Part shown: positions 1-9,190 of the stretch, in pieces
How the letters are laid out: each line of letters starts with the position of its first letter
Position numbering within the stretch: the stretch's first letter is position 1
Notes under the pieces: generated by a model
Seen by the model: only the letters and a program-made list of their open reading frames with translations
The model's database searches: none
Told to the model about the DNA's origin: nothing
Translations under genes and position numbers: made by a program
Source: Blastopirellula marina
Lineage (GTDB): Bacteria > Planctomycetota > Planctomycetia > Pirellulales > Pirellulaceae
DNA length: 64,000 bases
Direction: 5' to 3'
Assembly: GCF_002967765.1 (NCBI RefSeq)
Contig: NZ_PUHY01000015.1
Coordinates: 496,001 to 560,000, forward strand

Positions 1-2183
1 GTGTATCCCCAACAGAAGTTATCAAGGATCGCAATCTTTGCGGGATCGGCACCGACGGCAACGCAGTTTCGCAGGGCTTCATCGATGGCACTAGCGGCCA
101 TATCGTAAGGATCGAAGTCGCCGAAGTGCGGGTTCATGCCGCACGACAGAACGATTCCCTTACGACTGTTGAGCACCGGACGAACGACCGCAGCATCGCT
201 CGGACCATCGTTCTGCACACCGACAAGTGGCTTGATCACGCTGCCACCTTGGACTTCGTGGTCGTACTGACGAATGATCCATTCCTTACTGGCAACATTG
301 AGCGAGCTGAGAATGCGTCGCAAGTCGTTGCCGAGTGCCCCTTCGTCGTCGCTGGCAATCTCCAGCGGCTGTGTATTGGGAGGCGTGAAGACAGCATCAC
401 GCACGATCGGTGGACGCCCGTCATGCAGGAATCGCATATCGAGTTCGCCGACAGTTTCGCCGTTGTAGGTAAGCTTCAAGTTGCCGGTCGGGACGAACTT
501 TCCGAGGACGACCGCTTCACTTCCTTCCGAAGCGAACAAGGCTTCCAGCTCAGGCCATTTCTCTTCGGGAACCGCCAGCACCATACGTTCCTGAGCTTCG
601 CTGATCCAAATTTCGGTGTAGGAAAGGCCTTCGTATTTAAGGGGGGCCTTCTCGAGCCAGACTTCGGCGCCCAACTCTTCTCCCATCTCACCGACTGCAC
701 TCGAAAACCCACCTGCACCGCAGTCGGTAACCGCGTTGTAGAGGTTTCGATCCCGCGCTTCCAGCAGCACGTCGAGAACCATCTTCTCGGTAATCGCATT
801 GCCGATTTGGACGGCACCGCCCGAGAGAGATTCACTTTCGCTGGTCAACTCAGCAGAGCTGAACGTCGCACCGTGGATACCATCACGACCCGTACGACCG
901 CCGACGGCCACGATGAGGTCATTTGGTTTGACTTCTTTGAACGACATATCGACCGGAATCAGGCCGACATTGCCACAGTAAACCAACGGATTGCCAAGGT
1001 AACGATCGTCGAAGTAAACCGCACCGTTCACCGTGGGAATGCCCATCCGGTTGCCGTAATCGCGGACGCCGCTGACAACACCCTTCATCACGCGGCGTGG
1101 ATGCAGCACGCCCTGCGGCAGGCAACCAGGATCGGTCTCGGGTGGGGCAAAGCAAAACACATCGGTGTTGCAAATTGGCTTGGCACCCATGCCAGTTCCC
1201 ATCGGGTCGCGGATCACGCCCCCGATGCCGGTATTGGCTCCACCGTAAGGTTCGAGGGCACTAGGATGGTTGTGCGTTTCGACCTTGAAGCAAACGTTGT
1301 ATTCGTCATTGAAGGTGACGATGCCGGCGTTGTCCTTGAACACGCTGACGCACCAGTCGTCGTCCCCTAAGGTTTTGCGGATTTGCTGGGTAGCGGCGAA
1401 GATCGTTTCCTTCAACATGTTGTCGAAGCGGATCTCTTGCTTATCGTCCTTGTAGGCGATCTTACCTGCTAAGGTTTTGTGGCTGCAGTGCTCGCTCCAG
1501 GTTTGGGCGACCGTTTCTAATTCGATGTCAGTCGGATCGCGGCCCAATTCTCTGAAATAGGCTTGAATGGTCTGCATTTCGACCAGCGTCAGGTACAACT
1601 GGCCTTCTTTGCTCAGTTTGTTCAGGCCGTCGTCATCGAGAGCGCGGATGCCCACCGTTTTCAGCTCGAACGGTTGTGATTTGCCAAACGAGAGGCGTTC
1701 GAGATCGATCGGGCCGTGGATGACCTGTTCGACAGAATCGTTGGCCAGGAGCTTCGTGATCAAACGCTCGGTCTGTTGATCGTCCAGGCCACCGATCCAG
1801 TATTTGCGGAACGTCCTGACTGCCTCGGCTGGCTTGCCGAAGTCAGCGATGGCCCCTTGGGTGCTCTGAGCAACCGGATCCATCACGCCTGGTTTGGGCA
1901 TCACGTGGATCAGACGGTCGTACAGGTTCGAGGGAGCTTCGGCTAGGATTGCTTCGCCTGCTTGAGCGACAACCGCTTTCTCGACCACGTTATCGACCAG
2001 CAATTGATCGGCCAGCAGTTGGATGTGATCGGCGCTAAAGTCAGCTTGGACCAGAAACCCGTGTGCCGTAGCGATTTCGAGATGGGTAGCAATTTGCAGG
2101 TCTTCGGCGTCGGCAACGATGGCAGCGGCCAATCGATCGACGTGTCCCGAAGCGGGATAGATATCAACTTCCCACAATGTCAC
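1..2183 (-). CDS. purL: Phosphoribosylformylglycinamidine synthase, PurL with PurS-like N-terminus (3' end outside window)
   Basis: This gene encodes FGAM synthase, the ATP- and glutamine-dependent step of de novo purine synthesis. About 727 codons are visible and the frame is still open at the left edge. The N-terminal part starts [10 protein letters not shown] and looks like a PurS-type alpha/beta fold, followed by a second similar segment and a linker. The core then shows the SEHCSHKT segment with the catalytic-type His, and the ATP/Mg segment [18 protein letters not shown] with the following [14 protein letters not shown] place the start at a GTG (2181-2183) because the downstream protein reads W-E-V-D-I-Y in the usual family way; it lies inside the end of tyrA, so the two genes overlap by 20 bases and are probably translationally coupled. 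Fusion of a PurS-like region differs from the three-gene PurS/PurL/PurQ layout. Whether a glutaminase domain follows cannot be seen. Confidence 0.93.
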   Translation of the reverse strand, partial: MTLWEVDIYPASGHVDRLAAAIVADAEDLQIATHLEIATAHGFLVQADFSADHIQLLADQLLVDNVVEKAVVAQAGEAILAEAPSNLYDRLIHVMPKPGVMDPVAQSTQGAIADFGKPAEAVRTFRKYWIGGLDDQQTERLITKLLANDSVEQVIHGPIDLERLSFGKSQPFELKTVGIRALDDDGLNKLSKEGQLYLTLVEMQTIQAYFRELGRDPTDIELETVAQTWSEHCSHKTLAGKIAYKDDKQEIRFDNMLKETIFAATQQIRKTLGDDDWCVSVFKDNAGIVTFNDEYNVCFKVETHNHPSALEPYGGANTGIGGVIRDPMGTGMGAKPICNTDVFCFAPPETDPGCLPQGVLHPRRVMKGVVSGVRDYGNRMGIPTVNGAVYFDDRYLGNPLVYCGNVGLIPVDMSFKEVKPNDLIVAVGGRTGRDGIHGATFSSAELTSESESLSGGAVQIGNAITEKMVLDVLLEARDRNLYNAVTDCGAGGFSSAVGEMGEELGAEVWLEKAPLKYEGLSYTEIWISEAQERMVLAVPEEKWPELEALFASEGSEAVVLGKFVPTGNLKLTYNGETVGELDMRFLHDGRPPIVRDAVFTPPNTQPLEIASDDEGALGNDLRRILSSLNVASKEWIIRQYDHEVQGGSVIKPLVGVQNDGPSDAAVVRPVLNSRKGIVLSCGMNPHFGDFDPYDMAASAIDEALRNCVAVGADPAKIAILDNFCWGY

Positions 2184-3021
2184 GGTGGTGCTTTCCCTGT
2201 TCTAAGAGCTTAATCCAGTGCTCGTCCTGACCCGCTTCCAGCGACGCCCGGAAGGCAGTCAGCAATTTCTCAAAGTTCGCTAGCGTCTGCAAGACGTGGC
2301 CCCGGTTGGTGGTGAGGATCTGACGCCATAATTCGACGTCTCCACCAGCTACGCGGGTTGTATCGGCCCAGCCGCTGCTTGTGAGTTCTAACAGGGATTC
2401 CGGGGTGGAAGCCGCCAAAAGACTAGCAATAACGTGGGGTAAGTGGCTGGTAACGGCTACCGCGGCATCGTGCTGAGCGGGGCTCATTTCCAGAACCTGG
2501 CTTCCCAAAGATTCCCAGAATTTGCGGACAGTCGCCTGAGCGGTGCGGTCCGTTTCCGCGACAGGAGTAACGATTGTGACTCGATTTTCAAACAAATCGG
2601 CTACGGCATAATCCGAACCACTCTTGTCGCTGCCGGCCATGGGGTGGCTGCCGACAAAATAAACATCTTTGCGGCCGCGGATCGACTCGCTCAGAAGGAG
2701 GGTGTCGACGATCCTCTGCTTGGTGCTGCCAGCATCGGTGACGATCGTTCCCGGCTGGCAGAAAGGAACCATTTGTTCGACGAGCGGAACAATCGATTCG
2801 ACGGGTGAGCAAACCACAATCAGGTCGGCCCCGCGAATTCCGGCTTGCCAGTCGGTGGTTCCCTCGGTGATGCAGCCTTGTCGCTTGGCCCTGGCCAAAC
2901 GATCTTCCTTGCGGCCGATACCTACCACCTTGTCGGCGATTTTGTGCTTCTGCGCGGCAAGCCCGATCGAGCCGCCAATCAGGCCAACTCCGAGGATCGC
3001 AATTTGCTGAAAATCTGGCAT
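2164..3021 (-). CDS. tyrA: Prephenate (or arogenate) dehydrogenase
   Basis: TyrA oxidises prephenate or arogenate in tyrosine synthesis with NAD(P). The 285-residue protein opens with a Rossmann nucleotide loop (G11-V-G13-L-I-G16-G-S). It has the GSHPMAGS segment with the conserved catalytic His at about residue 134, and the TSHLPHV segment of the helical C-terminal domain that forms the substrate pocket. There is no ACT or chorismate mutase domain, so this is the compact monofunctional type. I use the ATG at 3021; a TTG ten codons upstream is also in frame but has no better ribosome site. Its stop lies inside purL, which suggests one transcript for the two genes. Cofactor and substrate preference cannot be told from sequence alone. 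Confidence 0.93.
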   Translation of the reverse strand: MPDFQQIAILGVGLIGGSIGLAAQKHKIADKVVGIGRKEDRLARAKRQGCITEGTTDWQAGIRGADLIVVCSPVESIVPLVEQMVPFCQPGTIVTDAGSTKQRIVDTLLLSESIRGRKDVYFVGSHPMAGSDKSGSDYAVADLFENRVTIVTPVAETDRTAQATVRKFWESLGSQVLEMSPAQHDAAVAVTSHLPHVIASLLAASTPESLLELTSSGWADTTRVAGGDVELWRQILTTNRGHVLQTLANFEKLLTAFRASLEAGQDEHWIKLLEQGKHHRDIVGS

Positions 3022-3138
3022 AAGGACATTACGCGTCGTCAAAGGTGTCAAAACGGAGATTATAGCAGGATCTACCCCCGACAGACGACCAGGAGGAGGG
3101 TTTTCTGCGAATCGAATTGGATGACCTCAAGAAACGAA

Positions 3139-3169
3139 GAAGCCTGGATACACGTGGTACCCAGGCTTC
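3139..3169 (-). terminator. Hairpin downstream of the secreted repeat protein
   Basis: A nine-base-pair perfect stem (3139-3147 with 3161-3169) lies 33 bases past the stop of the minus-strand gene at 3202. On the minus strand the 3' arm runs into TTCTTCGTTT, a weak U-tract. It also separates that gene from the tyrA start. Its position supports a terminator role. Confidence 0.6.
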
Positions 3170-3201
3170 CCTCGACCAAGTTACCTGAGGTGTTTTGCGA
3201 G

Positions 3202-4419
3202 CTAAGAGTTTTCAGGCAGACGGACGAGTGTCATTTGGTGTGAGGTTCCATCGTCGTAGCGGACGACGACAGGGGTTTCCTGCTGGGTCAGGCTGTTCAA
3301 ATCGGTTTGGAAGATAGCCTTCTGATTGCCAGCAACCGTCCAAGCGACTTGCTGCGTTTTTTTGTCGAGCGAACCGGAAAGTGGCTGGCTGTTGTTTGAG
3401 AGAACGTTGTAGTAAGAACCACTGATCAGACCGCTCTTGCTGACCGAGATTTGCATCAGCATTTGCGACTGCGTTTCACTCCCCTGAACCAGGGCATACA
3501 CACCGATCGGCAACCACTGTTCGTTCGTGTTGGCCGGGGTGGATGCTTGCGATAACTGTTGTGCTTCTTGGGCTTGTTGATCCTGACTGGCGGTCGGCGT
3601 TTGGTCACCTTCGACGTAGACGTTCGACTCGTTGTAGGAGTAACTGACCGGAGTGGATGCCACACCTGCAACCCAGCCAGTCAAAGCACCGAAGCTGGCG
3701 GCGGCCCAGGCATCGGCATGCGGATGGGAATACTGCCAGGCATTGGGATGTTGCGAGTACCACGCTGCCGTGAAAGGTTCTGGCTGGCCGGCTAGATGCT
3801 GATTGAGGTTGTTGTAGATCTCGTTGGAACGCTGCGAAACGTTCTGCTTCGTTTGATCGACCTTAGGCTGCAAGTCGCTCTTTCGATCATTGAACTGTTG
3901 TTGACGATCGTTCCATTGCTGTTGGCGATTATCAACTTGCTGCTCTCGGTTATTGAGGTCTTGCTGTCGATTGTCGAGTTGCTGTTGATGCTGACCTTCG
4001 TTGGGACGATCCTTAGGATCATTGGAAAGACCGAGGAAATCATTCAGTTTATCTTGCGAGAGTGGAGTGCGGCCGCTCAAGTCACCACGATTGAATGTTT
4101 TGCCTTCCAGGGCATTGGAGAGTTTGTCTTGGCCAGAGAAGTTTCGATCGCCCAAGGTGCGGTTGCCAAGATCGCGGCTGCTAAAGTTCCGATCGCTCAA
4201 ATTGCTGTTACCGGAACGAGGGGAAAGATCACGTGTACCAGGCGTGAAATTGGAAGTCGTGGGACGGCTGGTAGGGCTTACCGAAGGCCGGGTGAAATTT
4301 CCACCAGGGGAGGGTGAAGGAGCACGGCGACCGCCTCCGCGAGGACCAGCTTGGCACTCGGCAACGACAAACGCCAACGTCGCAAACGCAACCATACCCA
4401 ACCAATATGGACTCTTCAT
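3202..4419 (-). CDS. Secreted protein with pentad and heptad repeats and a C-terminal beta domain
   Basis: This 405-residue exported protein has a signal peptide (about residues 1-24, ending AECQA). Residues 72-96 are five back-to-back pentads of the form R-N/D-L/F-S/G-x. Residues 148-182 are five exact heptads, each starting with one hydrophobic residue followed by N/D-N/D-R-Q-Q-type residues. A Trp/His-rich linker and an acidic Gln-rich stretch follow. The last ~100 residues read as beta strands (WLPIGVYALV, then ISVSKSGLISGSYY and SGSLDKKTQQVAWTV). From memory, this C-terminal pattern resembles planctomycete proteins loosely annotated as mu-protocadherin-like cell-surface proteins; I treat that as a hint only. 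The ATG at 4419 is preferred over upstream starts because it has an AGAGAGAAG ribosome site and gives a clean signal peptide. Function is unknown. Confidence 0.85.
   Translation of the reverse strand: MKSPYWLGMVAFATLAFVVAECQAGPRGGGRRAPSPSPGGNFTRPSVSPTSRPTTSNFTPGTRDLSPRSGNSNLSDRNFSSRDLGNRTLGDRNFSGQDKLSNALEGKTFNRGDLSGRTPLSQDKLNDFLGLSNDPKDRPNEGQHQQQLDNRQQDLNNREQQVDNRQQQWNDRQQQFNDRKSDLQPKVDQTKQNVSQRSNEIYNNLNQHLAGQPEPFTAAWYSQHPNAWQYSHPHADAWAAASFGALTGWVAGVASTPVSYSYNESNVYVEGDQTPTASQDQQAQEAQQLSQASTPANTNEQWLPIGVYALVQGSETQSQMLMQISVSKSGLISGSYYNVLSNNSQPLSGSLDKKTQQVAWTVAGNQKAIFQTDLNSLTQQETPVVVRYDDGTSHQMTLVRLPENS
3874..3978 (-). repeat. Five tandem heptads within the secreted protein
   Basis: Residues 148-182 of the secreted protein split into LDNRQQD, LNNREQQ, VDNRQQQ, WNDRQQQ and FNDRKSD. 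Only one hydrophobic position occurs per heptad, with conserved Arg at position 4. This suggests a long polar helix with one hydrophobic stripe rather than a classic two-stripe coiled coil. Confidence 0.9.
4132..4206 (-). repeat. Five tandem pentads within the secreted protein
   Basis: Residues 72-96 split into SNLSD, RNFSS, RDLGN, RTLGD and RNFSG. The central Leu/Phe preceded by a polar residue matches the spacing of pentapeptide-repeat coils. Five units is short for a stable beta-helix, so this may be a degenerate or linker version. Confidence 0.85.
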
Positions 4420-4713
4420 AGCTCTTCTCTCTTTCCCAAGGGGTGCCGGTTCGATTGATCCACTAAATACGGGATCTGCTGCTGAAAGAAACCATAGAGT
4501 TAACTCGTACCTCTGGCGGAGAGTTTCAGGCCACTTTAATAAAACTTCTTCAATTAATCTTTTCGCAGAAGCGCACAATTGCGTAACTCGCATCGGCCGC
4601 AAATTGCGAATATTCCTGACAACCGTGTCTTGGCAATCAATGCATAGTAGTTGCGTGGATCACGTCCCTTTCGCATGATGGGAAGAGTCAATCTCTGCTC
4701 TGAGGACGCCCAA

Positions 4714-5754
4714 ATGTTGTTTTCTCCTCGAATCAGTAAATCCAACCTCATCCAGCTTTGCCGCCGCGTGGGTAACCAGTTGCACGCTGGCGTCGATATT
4801 CGCCGCGTCTGGCTACGTGAAGCGGAGCGGGCATCGGGTTCGATGAAGCATGTGATGGAGTCGATATGCGAAAGCATCGATGAAGGACATCAGATGCACG
4901 AGGCGATTAACCTGACGGGAGAGTACTTCCCTAAGCTTTTTCGCCAGATGATCCACTTAGGAGATACCACTGGCCACTTGGATATGATCTTCTTGGACTT
5001 GGCCGATCAGTACGAACATCAGATGGAATTACGACGTGCGTTTCTGGCTTCGATCGCTTGGCCGATGATTGAATTAGGGATTGCCATTTTGGTGATCGGA
5101 GCGTTCATCTTTGTGATGGGAATGATTCCGCAGGTCGAAGGTAGAACAATCGATCCCTTAGGGCTTGGCCTGGCGGGGACGCAAGGAGTGATCGACTATT
5201 TCCTAATCATCGGCATGATCATTATGGGATGTTGGGTTACCTACTTGTTGTGGTCGCGCGGGAGATTAGGGTTTTTGCCTATCGACCGAGTGATCATGAA
5301 GATCCCCGGAGTTGGTAAGCAGATCCGCACATTGTGCTTGGCACGCATGGCTTGGGCTTTAGGGTTGACCGTTGGAGGCGGAATGGATATTCGTAATGCG
5401 ATGCGGCTTTCGTTAGAGGCAACCCACAATCGATATTACTCTCAGTATGCGGACCAGATCGATAAGGAACTGCTGCAAGGGGACGAGGTTAGCGAGATCT
5501 TACGACGTACGCAGCGTTTTCCTCACGACTTCTTAGATGTTGTGGAAACGGGGGAGATCTCCGGCACACTGTCGGAATCGATGACCAAGCTTTCGGAGCT
5601 TTATTTTCAGAAGGCCCGAGACGCCATGAAGGTGTTGGCGATCATGGGAGGGCTGCTAGTCACTATGATGGTGTTCGGAATCATCATCATGGCAATCTTC
5701 AAGCTCGCTATGTTTTATCTCGGTACGATTAACGATGCCTTGGAGGGCATTTAG
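4714..5754 (+). CDS. Type II secretion/type IV pilus GspF-PilC-like inner membrane protein
   Basis: The product (346 residues from the ATG at 4714, which follows a GAGGA ribosome site by 7 bases) has two copies of the GspF fold. The first copy carries LFRQMIHLGDTTGHLDMI and the second FPHDFLDVVETGEISGTL, each followed by a hydrophobic segment. The strong hydrophobic stretches are near residues 125-150, 168-190 and at the C-terminus. GspF/PilC proteins form the inner-membrane platform on which the assembly ATPase acts. The length is slightly below the usual ~400 residues because the N-terminal cytoplasmic extension is missing. No GspE ATPase, pseudopilin or secretin gene is adjacent, so the partners must be elsewhere. 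The divergent gene is the secreted repeat protein, but no functional link is shown. Confidence 0.88.
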   Translation: MLFSPRISKSNLIQLCRRVGNQLHAGVDIRRVWLREAERASGSMKHVMESICESIDEGHQMHEAINLTGEYFPKLFRQMIHLGDTTGHLDMIFLDLADQYEHQMELRRAFLASIAWPMIELGIAILVIGAFIFVMGMIPQVEGRTIDPLGLGLAGTQGVIDYFLIIGMIIMGCWVTYLLWSRGRLGFLPIDRVIMKIPGVGKQIRTLCLARMAWALGLTVGGGMDIRNAMRLSLEATHNRYYSQYADQIDKELLQGDEVSEILRRTQRFPHDFLDVVETGEISGTLSESMTKLSELYFQKARDAMKVLAIMGGLLVTMMVFGIIIMAIFKLAMFYLGTINDALEGI

Positions 5755-5785
5755 AAGGCATTCGTAATTCGTTGCCTCCACGAAA

Positions 5786-5811
5786 AAGGCCACGCAAATT
5801 TGCGTGGCCTT
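5786..5811. terminator. Bidirectional terminator between gspF-like and flotillin genes
   Basis: A perfect 11-bp stem (AAGGCCACGCA with its complement) encloses a four-base AATT loop, preceded by A5 on the plus strand. The A-run gives a U-tract on the minus strand for flotillin transcripts, while the stem also lies just past the gspF-like stop. Confidence 0.85.
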
Positions 5812-5836
5812 CATCTTTGAACTCTGGGTGAACCAA

Positions 5837-7549
5837 CTAATTGGCGGAGGGTTCCGCTTCGGCTGGTTTGCTCTTGCCGTTGGCCAGTGATTCGGGGTCT
5901 TCGGCGTAACGAATCAACGCTTCTGGTAGTTCGACGCCACCGATATCCTTCATGACCTGCATCATCGGAGGCAGCGTCTTTGCCATGCCGCTGAGCCAGT
6001 CGGCGGTGTTCGAGCGGCCGTTCTGATTGCCACCTTCCCAGACGACCACCTTGTCGAACTTGATGTTCGAGATCGCCTTAGCGGACGATTCGGCCAGACT
6101 GTCGAGGTGTTCCAGCAGCAACAATTGGAATGCTTCCTTGCTGCTACCACAGGCCGAGACGATGGCTTTCAAACCTTCACCCTTCTTGGCCAGTTTTTCG
6201 TATTCACCACGGGCTTCCGCTTCCAACTTGGCGTAGATCGCATCAGCTTCGGCCTGAGCGAGAATTCGTCGGCGAGCAGCTTCGGCGGCCGAATCGACTT
6301 CGATCTTGGCCTTCTCGGCTTTGGCCGGTGCTTCCAGCAACGCACGCTGCTCCGCTTCCACACGTTCGGCTTCGGCGATGGCAGCTTTCGCCAGGGCGCG
6401 ATTTTCGGCTTCCTTCACCGCACCGTCTGCTTCCCGTTTGCGGATTTCACCCAGTTCATACGCTTCGGCTCGTTTGACGTTCAATTCAGCCTTCGACTTG
6501 GCGACCTTCGCTTCAGCAAGGTTTTCACCCTCGATAGCGGAGGCATCCGCGTCGGCGATTTTGATACGCTTTTCACGTTCGGCATCTTTAACGGCTGCTT
6601 CCCGGTCGAACTCAGCGTTTCGTTCACCAATGGTGGCTGCGGCATCTGCATCGGCAATGCGAATACGCTTTTCACGTTCGGCGTCCTTCACCTTCGCTTC
6701 TCGTTCGTACTCGGCGGCACGCTCACCGACCGTTTGTTCTTTTTCGAGTTCGGCAATACGGATCGCTTGTTCTCGTTCCGCTTCACGCGTACCGATCATG
6801 CGAGCCTTAGTCGCGTTGGCGACTTCCACTTCACGGTCACGCTGAGCGGACGCGACGCGGATTTCACCCATCTTTTCGTTGTCAGCCACGTCACCACGAG
6901 CTTGTTGAATTGCGAGCGATGCAGCCTTTTGGCCGATAGCATCGATGTAGCCAGACTCGTCGGTGATGTCGGTGATGTTCACATTGATCAAGCAAAGCCC
7001 GATCTTATTGAGTTCTGGTTCCAAGCTGCGTTGGATGTGTTCCAGGAAGGTATCACGATCACGATTGATCTCTTCGATCCGCATCGAAGCAATCACCTGA
7101 CGCAACTGACCGAAGATCAATTCTTCCGCTTGCTTGCGGATCTCGTTGGTGGTCAATCCAAGCAAACGAACTGCGGCGTTGTCCATCACGCCAGGCGTCG
7201 TGCCGATGGCGACCGTGAAACAACTGGGCACATTCACGCGGATATTTTCTGACGAAAGAGCACCACGCAAGGGAATTTCGATCTGGATCGGTTCCAGGCT
7301 CAAGTACGCGTAGTCTTGTACCAGAGGAATCACGAACTTCGCTCCACCATGAACGGTTTGCGAAGACTTACCGCTACGTGACAAACCGTACACAACCAGA
7401 ACGCGGTTGCTCGGACATCGCTTGTACTGTTTGACAATCGCGATGAAGACGGTGAACAGGAACATCAGAAACAGGACGACGCCACCGGTGAGCCATACGT
7501 ACGGGTTGTCGGACCAACCCTCTGGGCCTTGTGCAAATAGTGTGGGCAT
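5837..7549 (-). CDS. floT: Flotillin-like SPFH-domain membrane scaffold protein
   Basis: The 570-residue protein has one N-terminal membrane segment (about residues 19-38). An SPFH/band-7 domain follows (about 45-210, with VPSCFTVAIGTTP and the NVNITDITDESGYIDAIGQKAA ending typical of flotillins). After it comes a long Ala/Glu/Lys/Arg-rich helical region (about 220-440) and a C-terminal oligomerisation-like part. Flotillins organise functional membrane microdomains in bacteria and are often partnered with an NfeD-like protein; here such a gene lies 128 bases upstream on the same strand, matching the yuaF-floT arrangement of Bacillus. The helical stalk contains three 33-residue tandem repeats. 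The last ~30 residues are acidic and Pro/Ser-rich. The start ATG has only a weak AG-rich site upstream. Confidence 0.93.
   Translation of the reverse strand: MPTLFAQGPEGWSDNPYVWLTGGVVLFLMFLFTVFIAIVKQYKRCPSNRVLVVYGLSRSGKSSQTVHGGAKFVIPLVQDYAYLSLEPIQIEIPLRGALSSENIRVNVPSCFTVAIGTTPGVMDNAAVRLLGLTTNEIRKQAEELIFGQLRQVIASMRIEEINRDRDTFLEHIQRSLEPELNKIGLCLINVNITDITDESGYIDAIGQKAASLAIQQARGDVADNEKMGEIRVASAQRDREVEVANATKARMIGTREAEREQAIRIAELEKEQTVGERAAEYEREAKVKDAEREKRIRIADADAAATIGERNAEFDREAAVKDAEREKRIKIADADASAIEGENLAEAKVAKSKAELNVKRAEAYELGEIRKREADGAVKEAENRALAKAAIAEAERVEAEQRALLEAPAKAEKAKIEVDSAAEAARRRILAQAEADAIYAKLEAEARGEYEKLAKKGEGLKAIVSACGSSKEAFQLLLLEHLDSLAESSAKAISNIKFDKVVVWEGGNQNGRSNTADWLSGMAKTLPPMMQVMKDIGGVELPEALIRYAEDPESLANGKSKPAEAEPSAN
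6485..6781 (-). repeat. Three 33-residue tandem repeats in the flotillin stalk
   Basis: Residues 257-289, 290-322 and 323-355 each begin AERE and carry IRIA/IKIA eight residues into the unit. The first two end in VKD and the third has drifted at its end. The period fits an extended charged helix with three 11-residue turns per unit. Confidence 0.85.
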
Positions 7550-7677
7550 GGTTGTTGAGCTCGCTTTCTAAGGATGGGGGCTCGCTGCTGGCGCAATCTG
7601 CGCGCAGGAATGTCTATGCTTATTTAGGTCACGCTCGGGGAATTCTACGAATATCGAGGGCAGAGAGAGGATGTCTG

Positions 7678-8304
7678 CTAGTGCGAATGTGCCGCCTCTT
7701 CCGGTTCTGCCGGATCGGATGAGGGGGGCTTAGCCGTGATCGGCTCGACGAGAACAATCGTAGGGCTAATCACTTCGGTAACTTCCACAGGCGTGCCTGT
7801 GGCGAGTTTTTCGTGAGACGACGTTTGCGCCGCGTACTCTACGATTTGATCTTGAACTCGAAGTTGAATTTTGCCGACGCCTGATTTCATGGGAGGAATC
7901 GGAATGTAAACGTTTCCGTGGCAGCCCAAGGCATTGTCAATCTGCACTGTGCCATCGCTATTGAGTCGATACAGCAGCTGCATAATCCAGTGGACCGTGT
8001 ACATCGCTGCCAGACCAACGGCCACTGCAATGACAAAGGAAAGAGGCTCGCCCAGATCTGCGGAAAGGCTACCCATTCCGGCAATTCCAAAGAACGTGAA
8101 TGCAGTGACTACCGTCTTGAACGAGATCACCCCGAACAACCAGGTGGAGCCGTGCGCATCGCCGGTGAAGTCGTGGGGAGCATCATCGGGCATGTCGTCT
8201 GGAATATCGAACTCATCCAGGCCGACTCCCAGTAAGGCCAAAAGAAACTGGACCACGAACACCGATCCGGCCATGACGGCACAAACCAGAAATACCCAGT
8301 ACAT
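7678..8304 (-). CDS. NfeD/YuaF-like membrane protein, flotillin partner
   Basis: The protein has 208 residues. Its N-terminal hydrophobic segment (about 2-26) is followed by an acidic loop (EFDIPDDMPDDAPHDF, about 31-46) and two further membrane segments (about 55-80 and 88-112). A small beta-barrel-like domain follows (about 118-190, with GCHGNVYIPIPPMKSGVGKIQL and a TGTPVEVTEV strand). Membrane segments plus a C-terminal OB-like barrel define the NfeD family, whose members sit beside flotillin/SPFH genes. It is directly upstream of the flotillin gene on the same strand, so the two are probably co-transcribed. The C-terminal tail is Pro/Glu/Ala-rich and ends HSH. An AAAGG site lies about 10 bases before the ATG. 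Confidence 0.85.
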   Translation of the reverse strand: MYWVFLVCAVMAGSVFVVQFLLALLGVGLDEFDIPDDMPDDAPHDFTGDAHGSTWLFGVISFKTVVTAFTFFGIAGMGSLSADLGEPLSFVIAVAVGLAAMYTVHWIMQLLYRLNSDGTVQIDNALGCHGNVYIPIPPMKSGVGKIQLRVQDQIVEYAAQTSSHEKLATGTPVEVTEVISPTIVLVEPITAKPPSSDPAEPEEAAHSH

Positions 8305-8500
8305 GAAACTGACCTTTCAATGGGATGAGATAAACGCAGGAGCATCTTCACCCAGGTATTCGCCCAATATGCGGGAATCTTGGACCGGAAAACGGGAATC
8401 CGCCTAGAGGGAAGGGGCTGTCCGTATCTTGGGTTACGACGACGCAGGCGTCAAATAGAATTCCCCGGAAAGAGGGGGATAGATCGAATGACGTAGCCTG

Positions 8501-9100
8501 TCAAAGCTCAGAAGTTTCCAACTCGGCAGGTTCTCTTGAGGCAACGATCTTCGTAGAGCATTCCGGTAGAGTGAGCAATTCCGGGAGTTCTTCCAGGTGA
8601 TATTTGATTGTTCTTTCCGCATTGGCGGTTCCGCCAGAAGCATCGAAGTACTTCCAGGAGCCTTCATGCTGTTTCTTATGACCGACGAAATAGCCGATTA
8701 GCCAAACGGTGTTTTCCGGCGACGAGACAACCAGTTTGGTGCGAATCACTGCAAAGTCGTCATATTTTGTTCGGAAGAACTCCGGCTCACCGAGAATGGT
8801 AAAATCGTCAAATGAGACGCCCGTTTGCCGGGCAGTAGTGAAGCCCTGCTGCAAGAATCGTCGGACTGTTTCTTCGCCTCCTTCAGAAAGGAGAACCGAC
8901 TCGTGAGCGAGCTCGATCATGGGTTCCACATCAAACTCTCGAACGGCTGACAAGTATTTCTGGACATCCTGCTTCACGTTCTTCGTTTCGGTGGCAATCC
9001 AGTCGCGATCCGTGACGAGCGAGTAGTTATCGATTCGGCCCCAGGTAGCAACCAGAAGCACCACCAAGATAAGAATCAGCAGAATCTGTGCGTACTTCAT
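8501..9100 (-). CDS. Membrane-anchored protein of unknown function
   Basis: This 199-residue protein starts with a single hydrophobic segment (about residues 4-20, LLILILVVLLVAT) and no clear cleavage site, so it is probably anchored with its body outside the cytoplasm. The body alternates helix and strand (VKQDVQKYLSAVREFDVEPM, then FDDFTILGEPEFF and DDFAVIRTKLVVSSPENTVWLIGYFVG). That order, a helix pair followed by antiparallel strands with a small-molecule-like cone, recalls NTF2-like folds, but I do not recognise a family. It reads in the same direction as the NfeD-flotillin genes, about 200 bases upstream, so sharing of a transcript is possible but unproven. No ribosome site stands out. 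Confidence 0.75.
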   Translation of the reverse strand: MKYAQILLILILVVLLVATWGRIDNYSLVTDRDWIATETKNVKQDVQKYLSAVREFDVEPMIELAHESVLLSEGGEETVRRFLQQGFTTARQTGVSFDDFTILGEPEFFRTKYDDFAVIRTKLVVSSPENTVWLIGYFVGHKKQHEGSWKYFDASGGTANAERTIKYHLEELPELLTLPECSTKIVASREPAELETSEL

Positions 9101-9137
9101 TGTGATTCAATCGTTGGAATCAAACGCGAGATTAAAA

Positions 9138-9166
9138 AAGGACGCCGTCTTCGCAGAGGCGTCCTT
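9138..9166 (-). terminator. Intrinsic terminator of the LarA-family gene
   Basis: A perfect nine-base-pair stem (9138-9146 with 9158-9166) around an 11-base loop is followed, on the minus strand, by a run of T residues. It lies 25 bases past the stop of the gene at 9191. Confidence 0.88.
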
Positions 9167-9190
9167 GAATCGCTTACGGATTTAGCTCAC

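Noticed and set aside
126-1370. Long plus-strand open frame antisense to purL
   Set aside because: It mirrors the purL coding strand, has no family-like motifs, and the minus-strand reading is unmistakably PurL.
3796-4317. Plus-strand open frame with Leu/Ile/Val-rich segments resembling a membrane protein
   Set aside because: It is antisense to the Gln/Asn heptads; reverse complement of CAA/AAC-rich codons gives TTG/GTT. No independent ribosome site or family features.
4567-4610. AT-rich and inverted segments in the divergent region between the secreted protein and the gspF-like gene
   Set aside because: Matches are short and imperfect, and I could not separate a signal from chance.
6107-7252. 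Long plus-strand open frame antisense to the flotillin gene
   Set aside because: Its Phe/Arg/Leu-rich sequence is the mirror of the Glu/Lys/Ala repeats of the flotillin stalk, so it is an artefact of biased codons.
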